Part shown: positions 29,537-37,235 of the stretch, one piece after another
Layout: each line of letters starts with the position of its first letter
Position numbering within the stretch: position 1 is the stretch's first letter
Source of the DNA: Alphaproteobacteria bacterium
GTDB taxonomy: Bacteria > Pseudomonadota > Alphaproteobacteria > Micropepsales > Micropepsaceae
Direction of reading: 5' to 3'
DNA length: 37,375 nt
Assembly: GCA_947474645.1 (NCBI GenBank)
Contig: CANJJD010000025.1
Location: forward strand, 1-37,375
Notes under the pieces: model-generated
What the model was told of the DNA's origin: nothing
Seen by the model: the letters and a program-made list of their open reading frames with translations, nothing else
Databases searched by the model: none
Made by a program: the position numbers and the translations under genes

Positions 29537-29578
29537 GGGTGGAAAAAGCGAAAGGTCCAGTGGACCTTTCGCCCACCC
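29537..29578 (-). repeat. Long hairpin related to the 60-bp repeat core
   Basis: GCGAAAGGTCC-agt-GGACCTTTCGC (29548-29572) is an 11-bp perfect stem. It is extended by GGGTGG (29537-29542) pairing with CCACCC (29573-29578) across a five-A bulge (29543-29547). Its core AGGTCC-N3-GGACCT, and on the minus strand the preceding CGGGTGGGC, match the second hairpin region of the repeats at 25041 and 32334. It lies between divergent dapF and the peptidase gene, in the presumed dapF leader. Confidence 0.6.
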
Positions 29579-29694
29579 GAACGCCGCAGTGGCGCGCGCC
29601 CAAGCGCGGCACGAGGCAGGAAGGAGGCAGCGCTTTTCCATGGACTTGGGGCCGTAAAATTCCCAAGCTGGCGCGACAATAATGCGGAACCACC

Positions 29695-31743
29695 ATGCGC
29701 ATTCTCATCAGCCTGATCGTGCCGCTGCTCATCCTTGCCTCAGGAGCCTTTGCTTTGACCGACGATCCCTATGTCTGGCTGGAAGACGTGCATGGCGAAA
29801 AGCCCCTGGCCTGGGTCAAGGCGGAAAATGCCAAGGCGCTGGGGCCGCTGAAGGCCGATCCGCGCTACCAGAAGAATTACCAGTCCGTGCTGGAAGTGCT
29901 GGACGCCACCGACCGCATTCCCACCGGCGGCCTCAGCCACGGCTTTGTCTATAATTTCTGGCAGGACGCCGCCAATCCCAAGGGCGTGTGGCGGCGCACG
30001 TCTATCGCTGATTACCAGACGCAAAATCCCAAATGGGACGTGCTGCTGGATGTGGATGCGCTGGCCAAGGCGCAAAAAGAGAATTGGGTGTTCAAGGGCG
30101 CCGAATGTTCGCCCGGCGAGACGCGCTGCCTGGTGCGGCTGTCGCGCGGCGGCGGCGATGCGGTGGTGCTGCGGGAATATGACCTGAAGGCCAGGCGGCT
30201 GGCCGATGACGGCTTTGCCTTGCCGGAAGCCAAGATTGATGCCGGTTACCTGGACGATGACACGCTGCTGTTCGCCACCGCCAAGGATGGCGAGACCAAG
30301 TCCGGCTATGCCCGCATCGTCAAATTGTGGAAGCGCGGGCTCCCTATCACGGCGGCCAAGGTGCTTTATGAAGGCCAGGTCGAAGACGTGCTGGCCGCGC
30401 CCGCCACCTTTCACAGCAAGCAGGGCAATGCCGCCCTGGTGATCCGGGCGGTGAACTTCTTCGAAAGCGATTACTTCCTGCTCGCGGGAGATACGGTCAA
30501 GCAATTGCCGTTGCCGCGCTCCGCCGATGTGAAAGGCCTGTTTGACGGCGCCTGGCTGGCCACCCTGCGCCAGCCTTTCCAGACCGGCGGCATCAGCCTG
30601 CCCAAGGGCGCGCTGGTGGCCTTTCGCAACGGCGCCCCGCCCCAGGTGATCTTCGCGCCAAATGCGCGCCAGAGCATCGAAAGCGTCGGCATCGGCCGCG
30701 ACAAGGTCTATGCCGCCATCACCGACAATGTGATCGGTGCGGTGCATGTCTTCACGACCAACGGAAAAGGCTGGTCGGACAAGGTGCTGCCGCTGCCGGG
30801 CCAGGGCAGCGCCGATATCGTCTCGGCCAATGACTTTGGTCCCGAGGCGCTGTTCAGCTTCCAGAACTATTTGACCCCGCCCACCCATTATTTCGACGAC
30901 GGCAGCGATAAGCCCCGCCCCATCAAGTCCCTGCCGGCGCGGTTCGATGGTTCGGGGCTGGTCAGCGAACAGTTCGAGGTCGTCAGCAAGGACGGCACAA
31001 AGATTCCCTATTTCGTCACCCGGCCCAAAAACCTGAAGGGCCCTGCGCCCACGATCCTTTATGGCTATGGCGGCTTCGAGATTTCGCTCACCCCCGGCTA
31101 CAGCGCCAATATGGGGCGGCTGTGGCTGAGCCATGGCGGCATCTATGTGGTGGCCAATATCCGCGGTGGCGGCGAGTTCGGGCCCGCCTGGCATGACGCG
31201 GCTTTGAAGAACAAGCGCCAGCACGCCTATGACGATTTCGAGGCGGTGGCCGCCGACCTGGCCAGGCGCGGCCTCACCACGCCCAAGCAGCTCGGCATCC
31301 TGGGCGGTTCCAATGGCGGGCTGTTGGTGTCCACCGTAATGGTGCAGCGGCCCGACCTGTTCGGTGCCGTGGTCTGCCAGGTGCCGCTGATTGACATGAT
31401 CGCCTATACCCATATCGGCGCCGGCGCGAGCTGGGTGGCCGAGTATGGCGATCCCGCCATCCCGGCGGAGCGCGATTACATCCTCACTTACTCGCCGTAC
31501 CAGAATGTCAAAGCGGGCGTGAAATATCCGCCGGTGTTCTTCGTCACCGCCACCAGCGACGACCGGGTGACGCCGCTGCATGCCCGCAAGATGGCGGCCC
31601 GCATGATGGCCCAGGGTCATGAGGTGCTGTTCTACGAGAATACCGACGGCGGCCATGCCGCCGCCGCCGATCACCGGCAGAATGCGGAAATGTGGGGTCT
31701 CTCATTCGTCTATCTGGCGACGAAACTGGGCCTGCAGATTTAA
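29695..31743 (+). CDS. Secreted prolyl oligopeptidase (S9A family)
   Basis: This 682-residue serine peptidase has a Sec signal peptide (MRILISLIVPLLILASGAFA), an N-terminal beta-propeller starting DDPYVWLEDVHGEKPLAWVK, and a C-terminal alpha/beta-hydrolase domain. Catalytic residues are S539 (ILGGSNGGLL), D622 or D623 (TSDDRVTPLHARKM) and H654 (DGGHAAAAD). YGYGGFEISLTPGYSANMGR and NIRGGGEFGPAWHDAALKNK are standard S9A blocks. It cleaves short proline-containing peptides, probably in the periplasm for nutrition. It is divergent from dapF and monocistronic in appearance. Confidence 0.95.
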   Translation: MRILISLIVPLLILASGAFALTDDPYVWLEDVHGEKPLAWVKAENAKALGPLKADPRYQKNYQSVLEVLDATDRIPTGGLSHGFVYNFWQDAANPKGVWRRTSIADYQTQNPKWDVLLDVDALAKAQKENWVFKGAECSPGETRCLVRLSRGGGDAVVLREYDLKARRLADDGFALPEAKIDAGYLDDDTLLFATAKDGETKSGYARIVKLWKRGLPITAAKVLYEGQVEDVLAAPATFHSKQGNAALVIRAVNFFESDYFLLAGDTVKQLPLPRSADVKGLFDGAWLATLRQPFQTGGISLPKGALVAFRNGAPPQVIFAPNARQSIESVGIGRDKVYAAITDNVIGAVHVFTTNGKGWSDKVLPLPGQGSADIVSANDFGPEALFSFQNYLTPPTHYFDDGSDKPRPIKSLPARFDGSGLVSEQFEVVSKDGTKIPYFVTRPKNLKGPAPTILYGYGGFEISLTPGYSANMGRLWLSHGGIYVVANIRGGGEFGPAWHDAALKNKRQHAYDDFEAVAADLARRGLTTPKQLGILGGSNGGLLVSTVMVQRPDLFGAVVCQVPLIDMIAYTHIGAGASWVAEYGDPAIPAERDYILTYSPYQNVKAGVKYPPVFFVTATSDDRVTPLHARKMAARMMAQGHEVLFYENTDGGHAAAADHRQNAEMWGLSFVYLATKLGLQI

Positions 31744-31859
31744 GCCGGCCCGTTAACACCCGTTACTTTAACGATGCCTGTTAAGCGCGTTTGCAAGTAG
31801 CCGTCAGCAGCACCGCGCCTTCGCGCTAAACCCGGCTGTCCCATTTTGAGGCAAGCCTA

Positions 31860-32024
31860 ATGCGCAAGATGTTCAAGAAACTGCTCCGTGACAACGCGGG
31901 CGCCACGGCCATCGAGTATGGCCTGATCGCGGCCTTGATTGCCGTGGCCATCATCAGTGGCGTGTCGGCGGTGGGCTCCAAGCTCTCCACCAGCTTCGAC
32001 ACGGTGCAGACCAACCTGAAGTAG
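31860..32024 (+). CDS. Flp-type (type IVb) pilin
   Basis: This 54-residue prepilin has a short basic leader (MRKMFKKLLRDNAG) followed by ATAIEYGLIAALIAVAIISG, the canonical Flp start with Glu and Tyr at positions 5 and 6 after the processing glycine (G14). The C-terminus is short (SKLSTSFDTVQTNLK). Flp pilins assemble into Tad adhesion pili, but no tad/cpa assembly genes are in the window, so this is an isolated copy here. GAGGC precedes the ATG. A strong terminator follows 29 bases after the stop. Three TTAA tetranucleotides occur upstream (31755-31790) without the exact CtrA spacing. Confidence 0.92.
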   Translation: MRKMFKKLLRDNAGATAIEYGLIAALIAVAIISGVSAVGSKLSTSFDTVQTNLK

Positions 32025-32053
32025 TTGCCTCTCCGCTTTCGCGGACGGCAAAA

Positions 32054-32082
32054 GAAAAAGCCCGCCGGATGGCGGGCTTTTT
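32054..32082 (+). terminator. Rho-independent terminator of the Flp pilin gene (bidirectional)
   Basis: AAAAAGCCCGCC (32054-32065) pairs perfectly over 12 bp with GGCGGGCTTTTT (32070-32081), loop GGAT, ending in a T6 run. It lies between the convergent pilin and 43-residue protein genes and has an A/T tract on both sides, so it can serve both. Confidence 0.92.
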
Positions 32083-32100
32083 TGTTTTCTGCGATTGGGC

Positions 32101-32232
32101 CTAGCGGCCCTTGGCGATCCGCGGCTTGGGCGGGGCGGCGGGGACGTCCTTGGGCTTGGAGGCCTTGTAGATCTTGGTCAGGGCCTCGCGGCTTTTGATG
32201 GCCGAGGCGGTCATTTCGGGCAGTTTGGGCAT
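32101..32232 (-). CDS. 43-residue basic protein of unknown function
   Basis: On the minus strand, ATG 32232 to TAG 32101-32103 encodes MPKLPEMTASAIKSREALTK, then IYKASKPKDVPAAPPKPRIA and KGR. It is rich in Lys, Arg and Pro, with a short helical start and a flexible basic tail, which suggests nucleic-acid or ribosome contact, but this is only inference. Nearly every codon ends in G or C, matching the real genes around it, and the stop is followed directly by the terminator at 32054-32082. No strong Shine-Dalgarno is seen. I do not recognise a family. Confidence 0.5.
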   Translation of the reverse strand: MPKLPEMTASAIKSREALTKIYKASKPKDVPAAPPKPRIAKGR

Positions 32233-32333
32233 GGCGGAACTTTCGGATGGGGAACTTCTGACCCCACCCTAAAGCCCGAAGGCCGTTCCGTAAACGGAGG
32301 ATTCCGCAGAGCTGCCTTGGCGTTAAGCTGGGG

Positions 32334-32393
32334 CGTTCGTCGCTTTCGCAGGTCCCCCGGACCTGCTCACCCGCTGGGCGGGCCGCTCCTCAC
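32334..32393 (-). repeat. Copy 2 of the 60-bp two-hairpin dispersed repeat (inverted)
   Basis: Read on the minus strand, this copy has stem 1 CCCGC-cca-GCGGG and stem 2 CAGGTCC-ggg-GGACCTG, then CGAAAGCGACGAACG. It lies 21 bases beyond the stop of the SMP-30 gene at 32414 and upstream of the 43-residue protein gene. As in copy 1, it starts close downstream of a gene end. Confidence 0.85.
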
Positions 32394-32413
32394 CCCACGG
32401 CGCATCGCCAGCC

Positions 32414-33553
32414 CTAGGCTGGCGCTGCACCTTGGATGCCCAACCGGACCAGATAGACCGACTGGGAGGCGCACATCCACAGCCAGTCGCGCTTGGGCCC
32501 GCAGAAAGTCACGTTGGCGCAGGTCTCCGGCAGGCGGATGCGGCCGATCAGCTTGCCGGCCGGGTTCCACACCGTGACGCCCATATAGCCCAGTCTGGAG
32601 GTCGAGCCCGACCAGACATTGCCCGCCACGTCCACCCGGTGGCCGTCCGGGCCGCAATGCACCCCATCCACGTCGCAGTCGGTGAAGCGGCGCTGGTTGG
32701 CGATCTTGTTGCCCACCACATCGGCCACGTCGATGCCGGTGCCCCAGGCGAAATAGACCTTGGAATAATCCGGCGAGAAGGCGATGCCGTTGGCCACCAG
32801 GCCCAGCTTGCCTTCCACGATCACGTCCAGCCGCCCGCTGGGGTCCCAGCGATAGATGCTGGGCGGGCGCACCTGCTTCTGCGAGCCGATAATGCCGGCG
32901 CTGCCATTGCCGATATTGGGGTTGGCCAGGCCCTTGGGGTTGAAGACGGCAACGCCGGGATCGGGATGGCCCTCGGCCAATTGCGCGCCGTAATAGGGAT
33001 CGGTGAACCAGATGCTGCCGTCCTTGTGCGGGGCCATGTCGTTGGGCGAGTTCAGCGGCTGGCCGTTGTAATTGTCGGCCAGCACGGTCATGGAGCCGTC
33101 ATGCTCCCAGCGCACGATGCGGCGCAGGTAATGTTGCGCCGTGATCTGGCGGCCCTGGAAATCAAACGTGTTGCCGTTGGAGTTGAAAGACTGGCGGCGG
33201 TATTCGGTGACCTCGCCGGTTTCCCAGATGTAGCGATACTGGATGTCCTTCGACACGTCGGAGAACACCACATACTGGCCCTGGCCGCTCCAGGCCGGGC
33301 CTTCCGCCCATTCAAAGCCGGTCTTGATGCGCTTGATCGAGCTGTGGCCGATGAAACAATCATTGGCGGCCGGATCCAGGATCAGGATGTCGGGATCGGG
33401 ATAGGTGTTGGGCGGCGCATCGGGCCCCCAGGTGCGGCCAGTGAGGACGGAGTCCGTGGGCCCGAACAGCGGCTTGTTCTGTGCGGCGGCCAGCGTCGGC
33501 ACGGCGGTGGCGGCAGCGGCCAGCATGCCGCGGCGCGTCAGATTGAATGTCAT
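32414..33553 (-). CDS. Secreted SMP-30/gluconolactonase-like protein (paralogue 1)
   Basis: This 379-residue protein has a Tat-like signal (NLTRRGMLAAAATAVPTLAAA) and a six-bladed SMP-30/gluconolactonase propeller. Likely metal or active-site positions are E84 (WAEGPAWS), N171 (LNSPNDMAPHKDGS), N255 (VANGIAFSPDY) and an Asp in GPDGHRVDVAGNVW. Members hydrolyse sugar lactones using a divalent metal. The substrate here is unknown; export suggests periplasmic sugar or aldonate metabolism. ATG 33553 gives the Tat signal; a longer frame upstream does not. A closely similar gene lies just upstream on the same strand (33659-34792), a clear tandem duplication. Confidence 0.88.
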   Translation of the reverse strand: MTFNLTRRGMLAAAATAVPTLAAAQNKPLFGPTDSVLTGRTWGPDAPPNTYPDPDILILDPAANDCFIGHSSIKRIKTGFEWAEGPAWSGQGQYVVFSDVSKDIQYRYIWETGEVTEYRRQSFNSNGNTFDFQGRQITAQHYLRRIVRWEHDGSMTVLADNYNGQPLNSPNDMAPHKDGSIWFTDPYYGAQLAEGHPDPGVAVFNPKGLANPNIGNGSAGIIGSQKQVRPPSIYRWDPSGRLDVIVEGKLGLVANGIAFSPDYSKVYFAWGTGIDVADVVGNKIANQRRFTDCDVDGVHCGPDGHRVDVAGNVWSGSTSRLGYMGVTVWNPAGKLIGRIRLPETCANVTFCGPKRDWLWMCASQSVYLVRLGIQGAAPA

Positions 33554-33628
33554 GAGAATCCTCCCAACCTTGTTGTTCTGGCAGGAAGGGGAACCCGGCC
33601 TATCGGTACTGTCAATGCCGCTCAATCC

Positions 33629-33651
33629 GACCCTCCCCTTGAGGGAGGGTC
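33629..33651 (-). terminator. Hairpin downstream of the second SMP-30 gene
   Basis: GACCCTCCC (33629-33637) pairs perfectly with GGGAGGGTC (33643-33651) around a five-base loop, 7 bases past the stop of the gene at 33659-34792. No T tract follows, so it may be a weak terminator or an intergenic processing/stability hairpin between the two paralogues. Confidence 0.45.
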
Positions 33652-33658
33652 AATTTAA

Positions 33659-34792
33659 TCAGCCGGGCGCCGCGCCTTGAATATTGACCCGCAGCAGGTA
33701 CAGCGACTGGGTCGCGGTCATGAACAGGTGATCGCGCTTGGGTCCGCCAAAGCAGACATTGGCGCAGCCTTCCGGCAGGCGGATCCGGCCGAGCAGCTTG
33801 CCTTGCGGATTCCACACCGTGACGCCGCAATAGCCCAGCGGCGCCGACGAGCTGGCCCAGATGTTGCCGGCGCGGTCGGCGCGCATGCCATCGGGGCCGC
33901 AGCGCACGCCGTCCACCATGGCGTCGGTGAAGACGCGCAGATTGGTGACCTTGCTGCCCTCGATATCGCCCACGGTAATGCCGCCGGCGCGGATGACATA
34001 GAGCTTGGTGTAATCGGGCGAGAAGCAGAGGCCGTTGGGCGCCTTGCCTGTCTCGAACGGCACCACGAGGTCCACCCGGCCGCTGGGATCGGCGCGATAG
34101 ACATTCATCGGCAGCTCCTGGCGCATGCTGCCCGCCTTCTGAATGCCGACGCCGGTATTTCCGATGCGCGGATCGCGAATGCCGTCGCCGTCATCGGGAT
34201 GGCCTTCCGCCAGGTTGCCGCCATACATCGGATCGGTGAACCACACGCTGCCGTCCTTGTGCGGCGCCAAATCGTTCGGCGAGTTGAGCGGCTTGCCGTC
34301 GAACGCATCGGCGACGATGGACATGGAGCCGTCCAGCTCCCAGCGCACCACGCGGCGGAAATAATCCTGGGTGGACAGCATGCGACCCTGGAAGTCGAAG
34401 CTGTTGCCGTTGGTGGAGAAGGACGGCCGGCGCATCACCGACACCTGCCCGGTCTCCCACAGATAGCGGTAAAGCGTGTCGTTCTTGACGTCGCTGAACA
34501 CGGCATAGAGGCCCACCGACGACCAGGCCGGGCCTTCCAGGAAATGATAGCCGGTGGACACGCGGCGGATGGTTTCCTGGCCGATCAACAAGCCGCCAAA
34601 GGCCGGGTCCGCCCGGATGATGTCCGGATCGGGGGAGGAGGGCGGCGGCGCATTGGGGCCGAAGTTGCGCGGCGGGCTGGTGATCACCGACAGGGGCGTG
34701 CCGAAGAGCGGCTTGGGCGCCTGGGCATGGGCGATTGCGGGCACACTGGCGGCGGCGCCCGCCAGCATCAGGCGGCGATTGAGATCGGACAT
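33659..34792 (-). CDS. Secreted SMP-30/gluconolactonase-like protein (paralogue 2)
   Basis: This 377-residue protein has a Tat-like signal (MSDLNRRLMLAGAAASVPAI then AHA) and the same propeller as its neighbour. Shared blocks include NGNSFDFQGR, LNSPNDLAPHKDGSVWFTDP, the CGPDG Asp and WNPQGKLLGRIRLPEGCANV. The Glu in FLEGPAWS and the Asn in APNGLCFSPDY are conserved, so lactonase-type activity is plausible. The two copies differ mainly in the segment after YGGNLAEGHPDDG, a region that could change substrate choice. ATG 34792 is preceded by GGGGAACACC. Upstream is the GAF-DHp gene, 70 bases away on the same strand. Confidence 0.88.
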   Translation of the reverse strand: MSDLNRRLMLAGAAASVPAIAHAQAPKPLFGTPLSVITSPPRNFGPNAPPPSSPDPDIIRADPAFGGLLIGQETIRRVSTGYHFLEGPAWSSVGLYAVFSDVKNDTLYRYLWETGQVSVMRRPSFSTNGNSFDFQGRMLSTQDYFRRVVRWELDGSMSIVADAFDGKPLNSPNDLAPHKDGSVWFTDPMYGGNLAEGHPDDGDGIRDPRIGNTGVGIQKAGSMRQELPMNVYRADPSGRVDLVVPFETGKAPNGLCFSPDYTKLYVIRAGGITVGDIEGSKVTNLRVFTDAMVDGVRCGPDGMRADRAGNIWASSSAPLGYCGVTVWNPQGKLLGRIRLPEGCANVCFGGPKRDHLFMTATQSLYLLRVNIQGAAPG

Positions 34793-34862
34793 GGTGGTGT
34801 TCCCCTTTGGCTTGGGGCAAGCATCGAAGCCGGGGCGGGGCCTGTCAACGCCGCCAGCGCGC

Positions 34863-35561
34863 CTATTGCGGTTGCTGCATCGCGGCGGCGACCTGGTCGG
34901 CCAATTTGCGCGCGCTGAGCTGCATCTCGTGCACGATGATGGTGGCCCGCTCATTGAGCGGCGTGCGTTCCAGCAGCCGCGCGCCCGCTTCCATGGCCGC
35001 CAATGTGTTGCGCATGTCATGGCCCAGCCCGGCGCGGAAGCGGTGGCGCAGTTGCTCGTTTTCCTTTTCCATCTGGGCCAGGTGGTTATGGGTGTCCAGT
35101 TGCAAGGCGATCAGGTCGGCGAACAATTTGAACATGCCGGTGACGGCGGGATTGTTCAGGGTGTTTGGCCGGGGATCTATGGCGCACAAGGTGCCGAAGA
35201 ATTTTCCGTCCGGCATGACGATGGGCTGGGAGATGTAGCTTTGAAAGCCGTACATCGCCGGGGTGTGGTGATTGCAGAAAGCGGAATCGCGGGCGACATG
35301 GTCGATCACAACTCGCTCGCCGCTGTCGCGGATCTCGTCGCAGATGGTGGTCTGAACCTTCAGCTCCCCGCCCGGCACCATGCCGAAGGCGATGTCGTCC
35401 TTGACGGCGCAGCACACCCAGCGGTCGTCGGTGACCCGCGCCACGGCGGCAAAGCCCATGCCGGTGGTGCGGCACACCACCTCCAGGATGGCGGCAATGC
35501 CGGGAAGGGCGGCAATGGCGTCCAGGTCGACTTGGAAGTCATGGGGGCTGTCGGGGGTCAT
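34863..35561 (-). CDS. GAF domain plus histidine-kinase DHp domain, lacking the ATPase domain
   Basis: This 232-residue cytoplasmic protein has a GAF domain (about 15-155, with VVIDHVARDSAFCNHHTPAM and KFFGTLCAIDPRPNTL, typical of sensor-kinase GAFs). A short coiled coil (HLAQMEKENEQLRHRF) and an H-box region follow, with H181 in GLGHDMRNTLAAMEAGARLL. After the second DHp helix (HEMQLSARKLADQVAAAMQQ) it ends with TAG. No N, G1 or G2 boxes of HATPase_c follow, and only 70 bases remain before the next gene, so the catalytic domain is absent rather than out of frame. It could serve as a phosphotransfer or dimerising partner. ATG 35561 is chosen. Confidence 0.78.
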   Translation of the reverse strand: MTPDSPHDFQVDLDAIAALPGIAAILEVVCRTTGMGFAAVARVTDDRWVCCAVKDDIAFGMVPGGELKVQTTICDEIRDSGERVVIDHVARDSAFCNHHTPAMYGFQSYISQPIVMPDGKFFGTLCAIDPRPNTLNNPAVTGMFKLFADLIALQLDTHNHLAQMEKENEQLRHRFRAGLGHDMRNTLAAMEAGARLLERTPLNERATIIVHEMQLSARKLADQVAAAMQQPQ

Positions 35562-35688
35562 CAGGCTGGGAACTCTCGCGATTTTTCGGGACCTTACGCC
35601 CGGCCCTGGCCCCCGCGCCAACCCAGACTTGGTACGCTTTGGTTCAGCGTTGACGGCCTCGGCGGGAGGGCCTAAAACCCCGCCAATT

Positions 35689-35766
35689 CCGGGAAAGCCC
35701 AGCTTTTCCGGTCCCCCGCCTGGCGCGGGGGATCGACCCCGAGCAGCGCAGGTGCGCCCCTCGGGG
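35689..35766 (+). other. Three consecutive hairpins in the ffh leader
   Basis: Three stems stand one after another. The first is CCGGGAAAGC/GCTTTTCCGG (35689-35711, one G-T pair, loop CCA). The second is CCCCCGC/GCGGGGG (35713-35731). The third is CCCCGAG/CTCGGGG (35737-35766, 16-base loop). The last ends 14 bases before the ffh GTG at 35781. They lie in the gap between the divergent GAF-DHp and ffh genes and could be a structured leader or a small RNA. Confidence 0.45.
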
Positions 35767-35780
35767 CATAACTGCTTGGA

Positions 35781-37166
35781 GTGTTTGGATTGTTTGAGTC
35801 ACTGCAATCTCGCCTGACAGGCGTCTTCGACAAGCTTCGCGGGCGCGGCGCGCTCAGCGAGGCCGATGTCGATGCCGCCCTGGGCGAAGTGCGCACCGCC
35901 CTGATCGAGGCCGATGTCGCCTTGTCGGTGGTGGACGACTTCATCGCCAAGGTGCGCCCGCGCGCCGTGGGCGAAAATGTCATCCGCTCGGTGCAGCCGG
36001 GCCAGCAGGTCATCAAGATCGTCCATGACGTGCTGGTCGAGACTCTCGGCAACGAGAATGAACAGCTTTCCATCGGCTCGCCGCCCGCCCCGATCCTGAT
36101 GGTCGGCCTTCAGGGCTCGGGCAAGACCACGACGTCCGCGAAATTGGGCCTGCTGCTGCAGACCCGCGAGAAAAAGCGCGTGCTGATGGCGTCGCTGGAC
36201 ACCACCCGTCCCGCCGCCATGGAGCAGTTGCGCGTGCTGGGCGAACAGGCGGGCATCGCCACCTTGCCGATCATGCCCGGCCAGGGCCCGCTGGACATCG
36301 CCAAGCGCGCCATGGCGAGCGCCAAGGTCGGCGGCTATGACGTCGTCATTCTCGACACCGCCGGCCGCCAGCATGTCGACGATCAGCTCATGGCCGAAGT
36401 CGCCGCCGTCAAGGCGCTGGTCAATCCGCACGAGACATTGCTGGTCGCAGACAGCCTGACCGGCCAGGACGCGGTGAACATCGCCAAGTCCTTCAACGAC
36501 CGCCTCAAGGTCACCGGCATCATCCTGACCCGCGTGGATGGCGACGGCCGCGGCGGCGCGGCGCTGTCGATGCGCAGCGTCACCGGTGCGCCGATCAAGT
36601 TCCTGGGCGCCGGCGAAAAGCTGGATGCGCTGGAGCCCTTCCATCCCGCGCGCGTCGCCGGCCGCATCCTCGACATGGGCGATGTGGTGTCGCTGGTCGA
36701 GAAGGCGTCCGAGACGCTGGACAAGGAAGAAGCGGAGAAGATCGCCGCCAAAATGAAGAAGGGTCAGTTCGACATGAACGACCTGAAATCGCAATTGAAC
36801 CAGATGAAGAAGCTGGGCGGCATGAAGGGCGTGCTGGGCATGCTGCCCGGCGTGGGCAAGATCAAGGGCCAACTCGATGCGGCCGGCCTGGACGACAAGA
36901 TCCTCACCCGCCAGGAAGCCATCATCCAGTCCATGACCAAGACCGAACGGACCGATCCGGATTCCATCAATGGCTCGCGCAGGAAGCGCATCGCCGCCGG
37001 CGCCGGGGTCGAGGTTTCCGAAGTGAACAAGCTTCTGAAAATGCACCGCCAGATGGCGGACATGATGAAGAAAATGGGCAAGGGCGGCCGCATGCCGCAA
37101 ATGCCCGGCATGGGCGGCGGTATGCCCGGTGGATTACCGCCCGGAATGTTTCCGGGTCGGCGTTGA
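35781..37166 (+). CDS. ffh: Signal recognition particle protein Ffh
   Basis: This 461-residue SRP GTPase binds signal peptides and 4.5S RNA and delivers ribosomes to FtsY. It has the N domain (MFGLFESLQSRLTGVFDKLR, ALSEADVDAALGEVRTALIE), P-loop GLQGSGKT (109-116), DTTRPAAMEQL, DTAGRQHVD, TRVDGDGRGGAALS and FLGAGEKLDALEPFHP. The M domain includes NDLKSQLNQMKKLGGMKGVL, the RNA-binding GSRRKRIAAGAG and a Met/Gly-rich tail. The start is GTG 35781. rpsP follows after 69 bases, the usual alphaproteobacterial order. Confidence 0.97.
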   Translation: MFGLFESLQSRLTGVFDKLRGRGALSEADVDAALGEVRTALIEADVALSVVDDFIAKVRPRAVGENVIRSVQPGQQVIKIVHDVLVETLGNENEQLSIGSPPAPILMVGLQGSGKTTTSAKLGLLLQTREKKRVLMASLDTTRPAAMEQLRVLGEQAGIATLPIMPGQGPLDIAKRAMASAKVGGYDVVILDTAGRQHVDDQLMAEVAAVKALVNPHETLLVADSLTGQDAVNIAKSFNDRLKVTGIILTRVDGDGRGGAALSMRSVTGAPIKFLGAGEKLDALEPFHPARVAGRILDMGDVVSLVEKASETLDKEEAEKIAAKMKKGQFDMNDLKSQLNQMKKLGGMKGVLGMLPGVGKIKGQLDAAGLDDKILTRQEAIIQSMTKTERTDPDSINGSRRKRIAAGAGVEVSEVNKLLKMHRQMADMMKKMGKGGRMPQMPGMGGGMPGGLPPGMFPGRR

Positions 37167-37235
37167 ACGGGAGCGTCGGCGCGAGCCGGAGCGACCAAAA
37201 ATAATTTAGTCTTTTAACAGCAAGGAAAACTGAAC

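Noticed and set aside
29740-31674. A 644-codon minus-strand frame opposite the prolyl oligopeptidase
   Set aside because: Antisense shadow with His/Gly/Gln-rich composition and no signature; the peptidase on the plus strand has signal peptide and catalytic triad.
31755-31790. Several TTAA tetranucleotides upstream of the Flp pilin as CtrA boxes
   Set aside because: The spacing is nine bases rather than seven, or the second half-site is degenerate, so a site is not supported.
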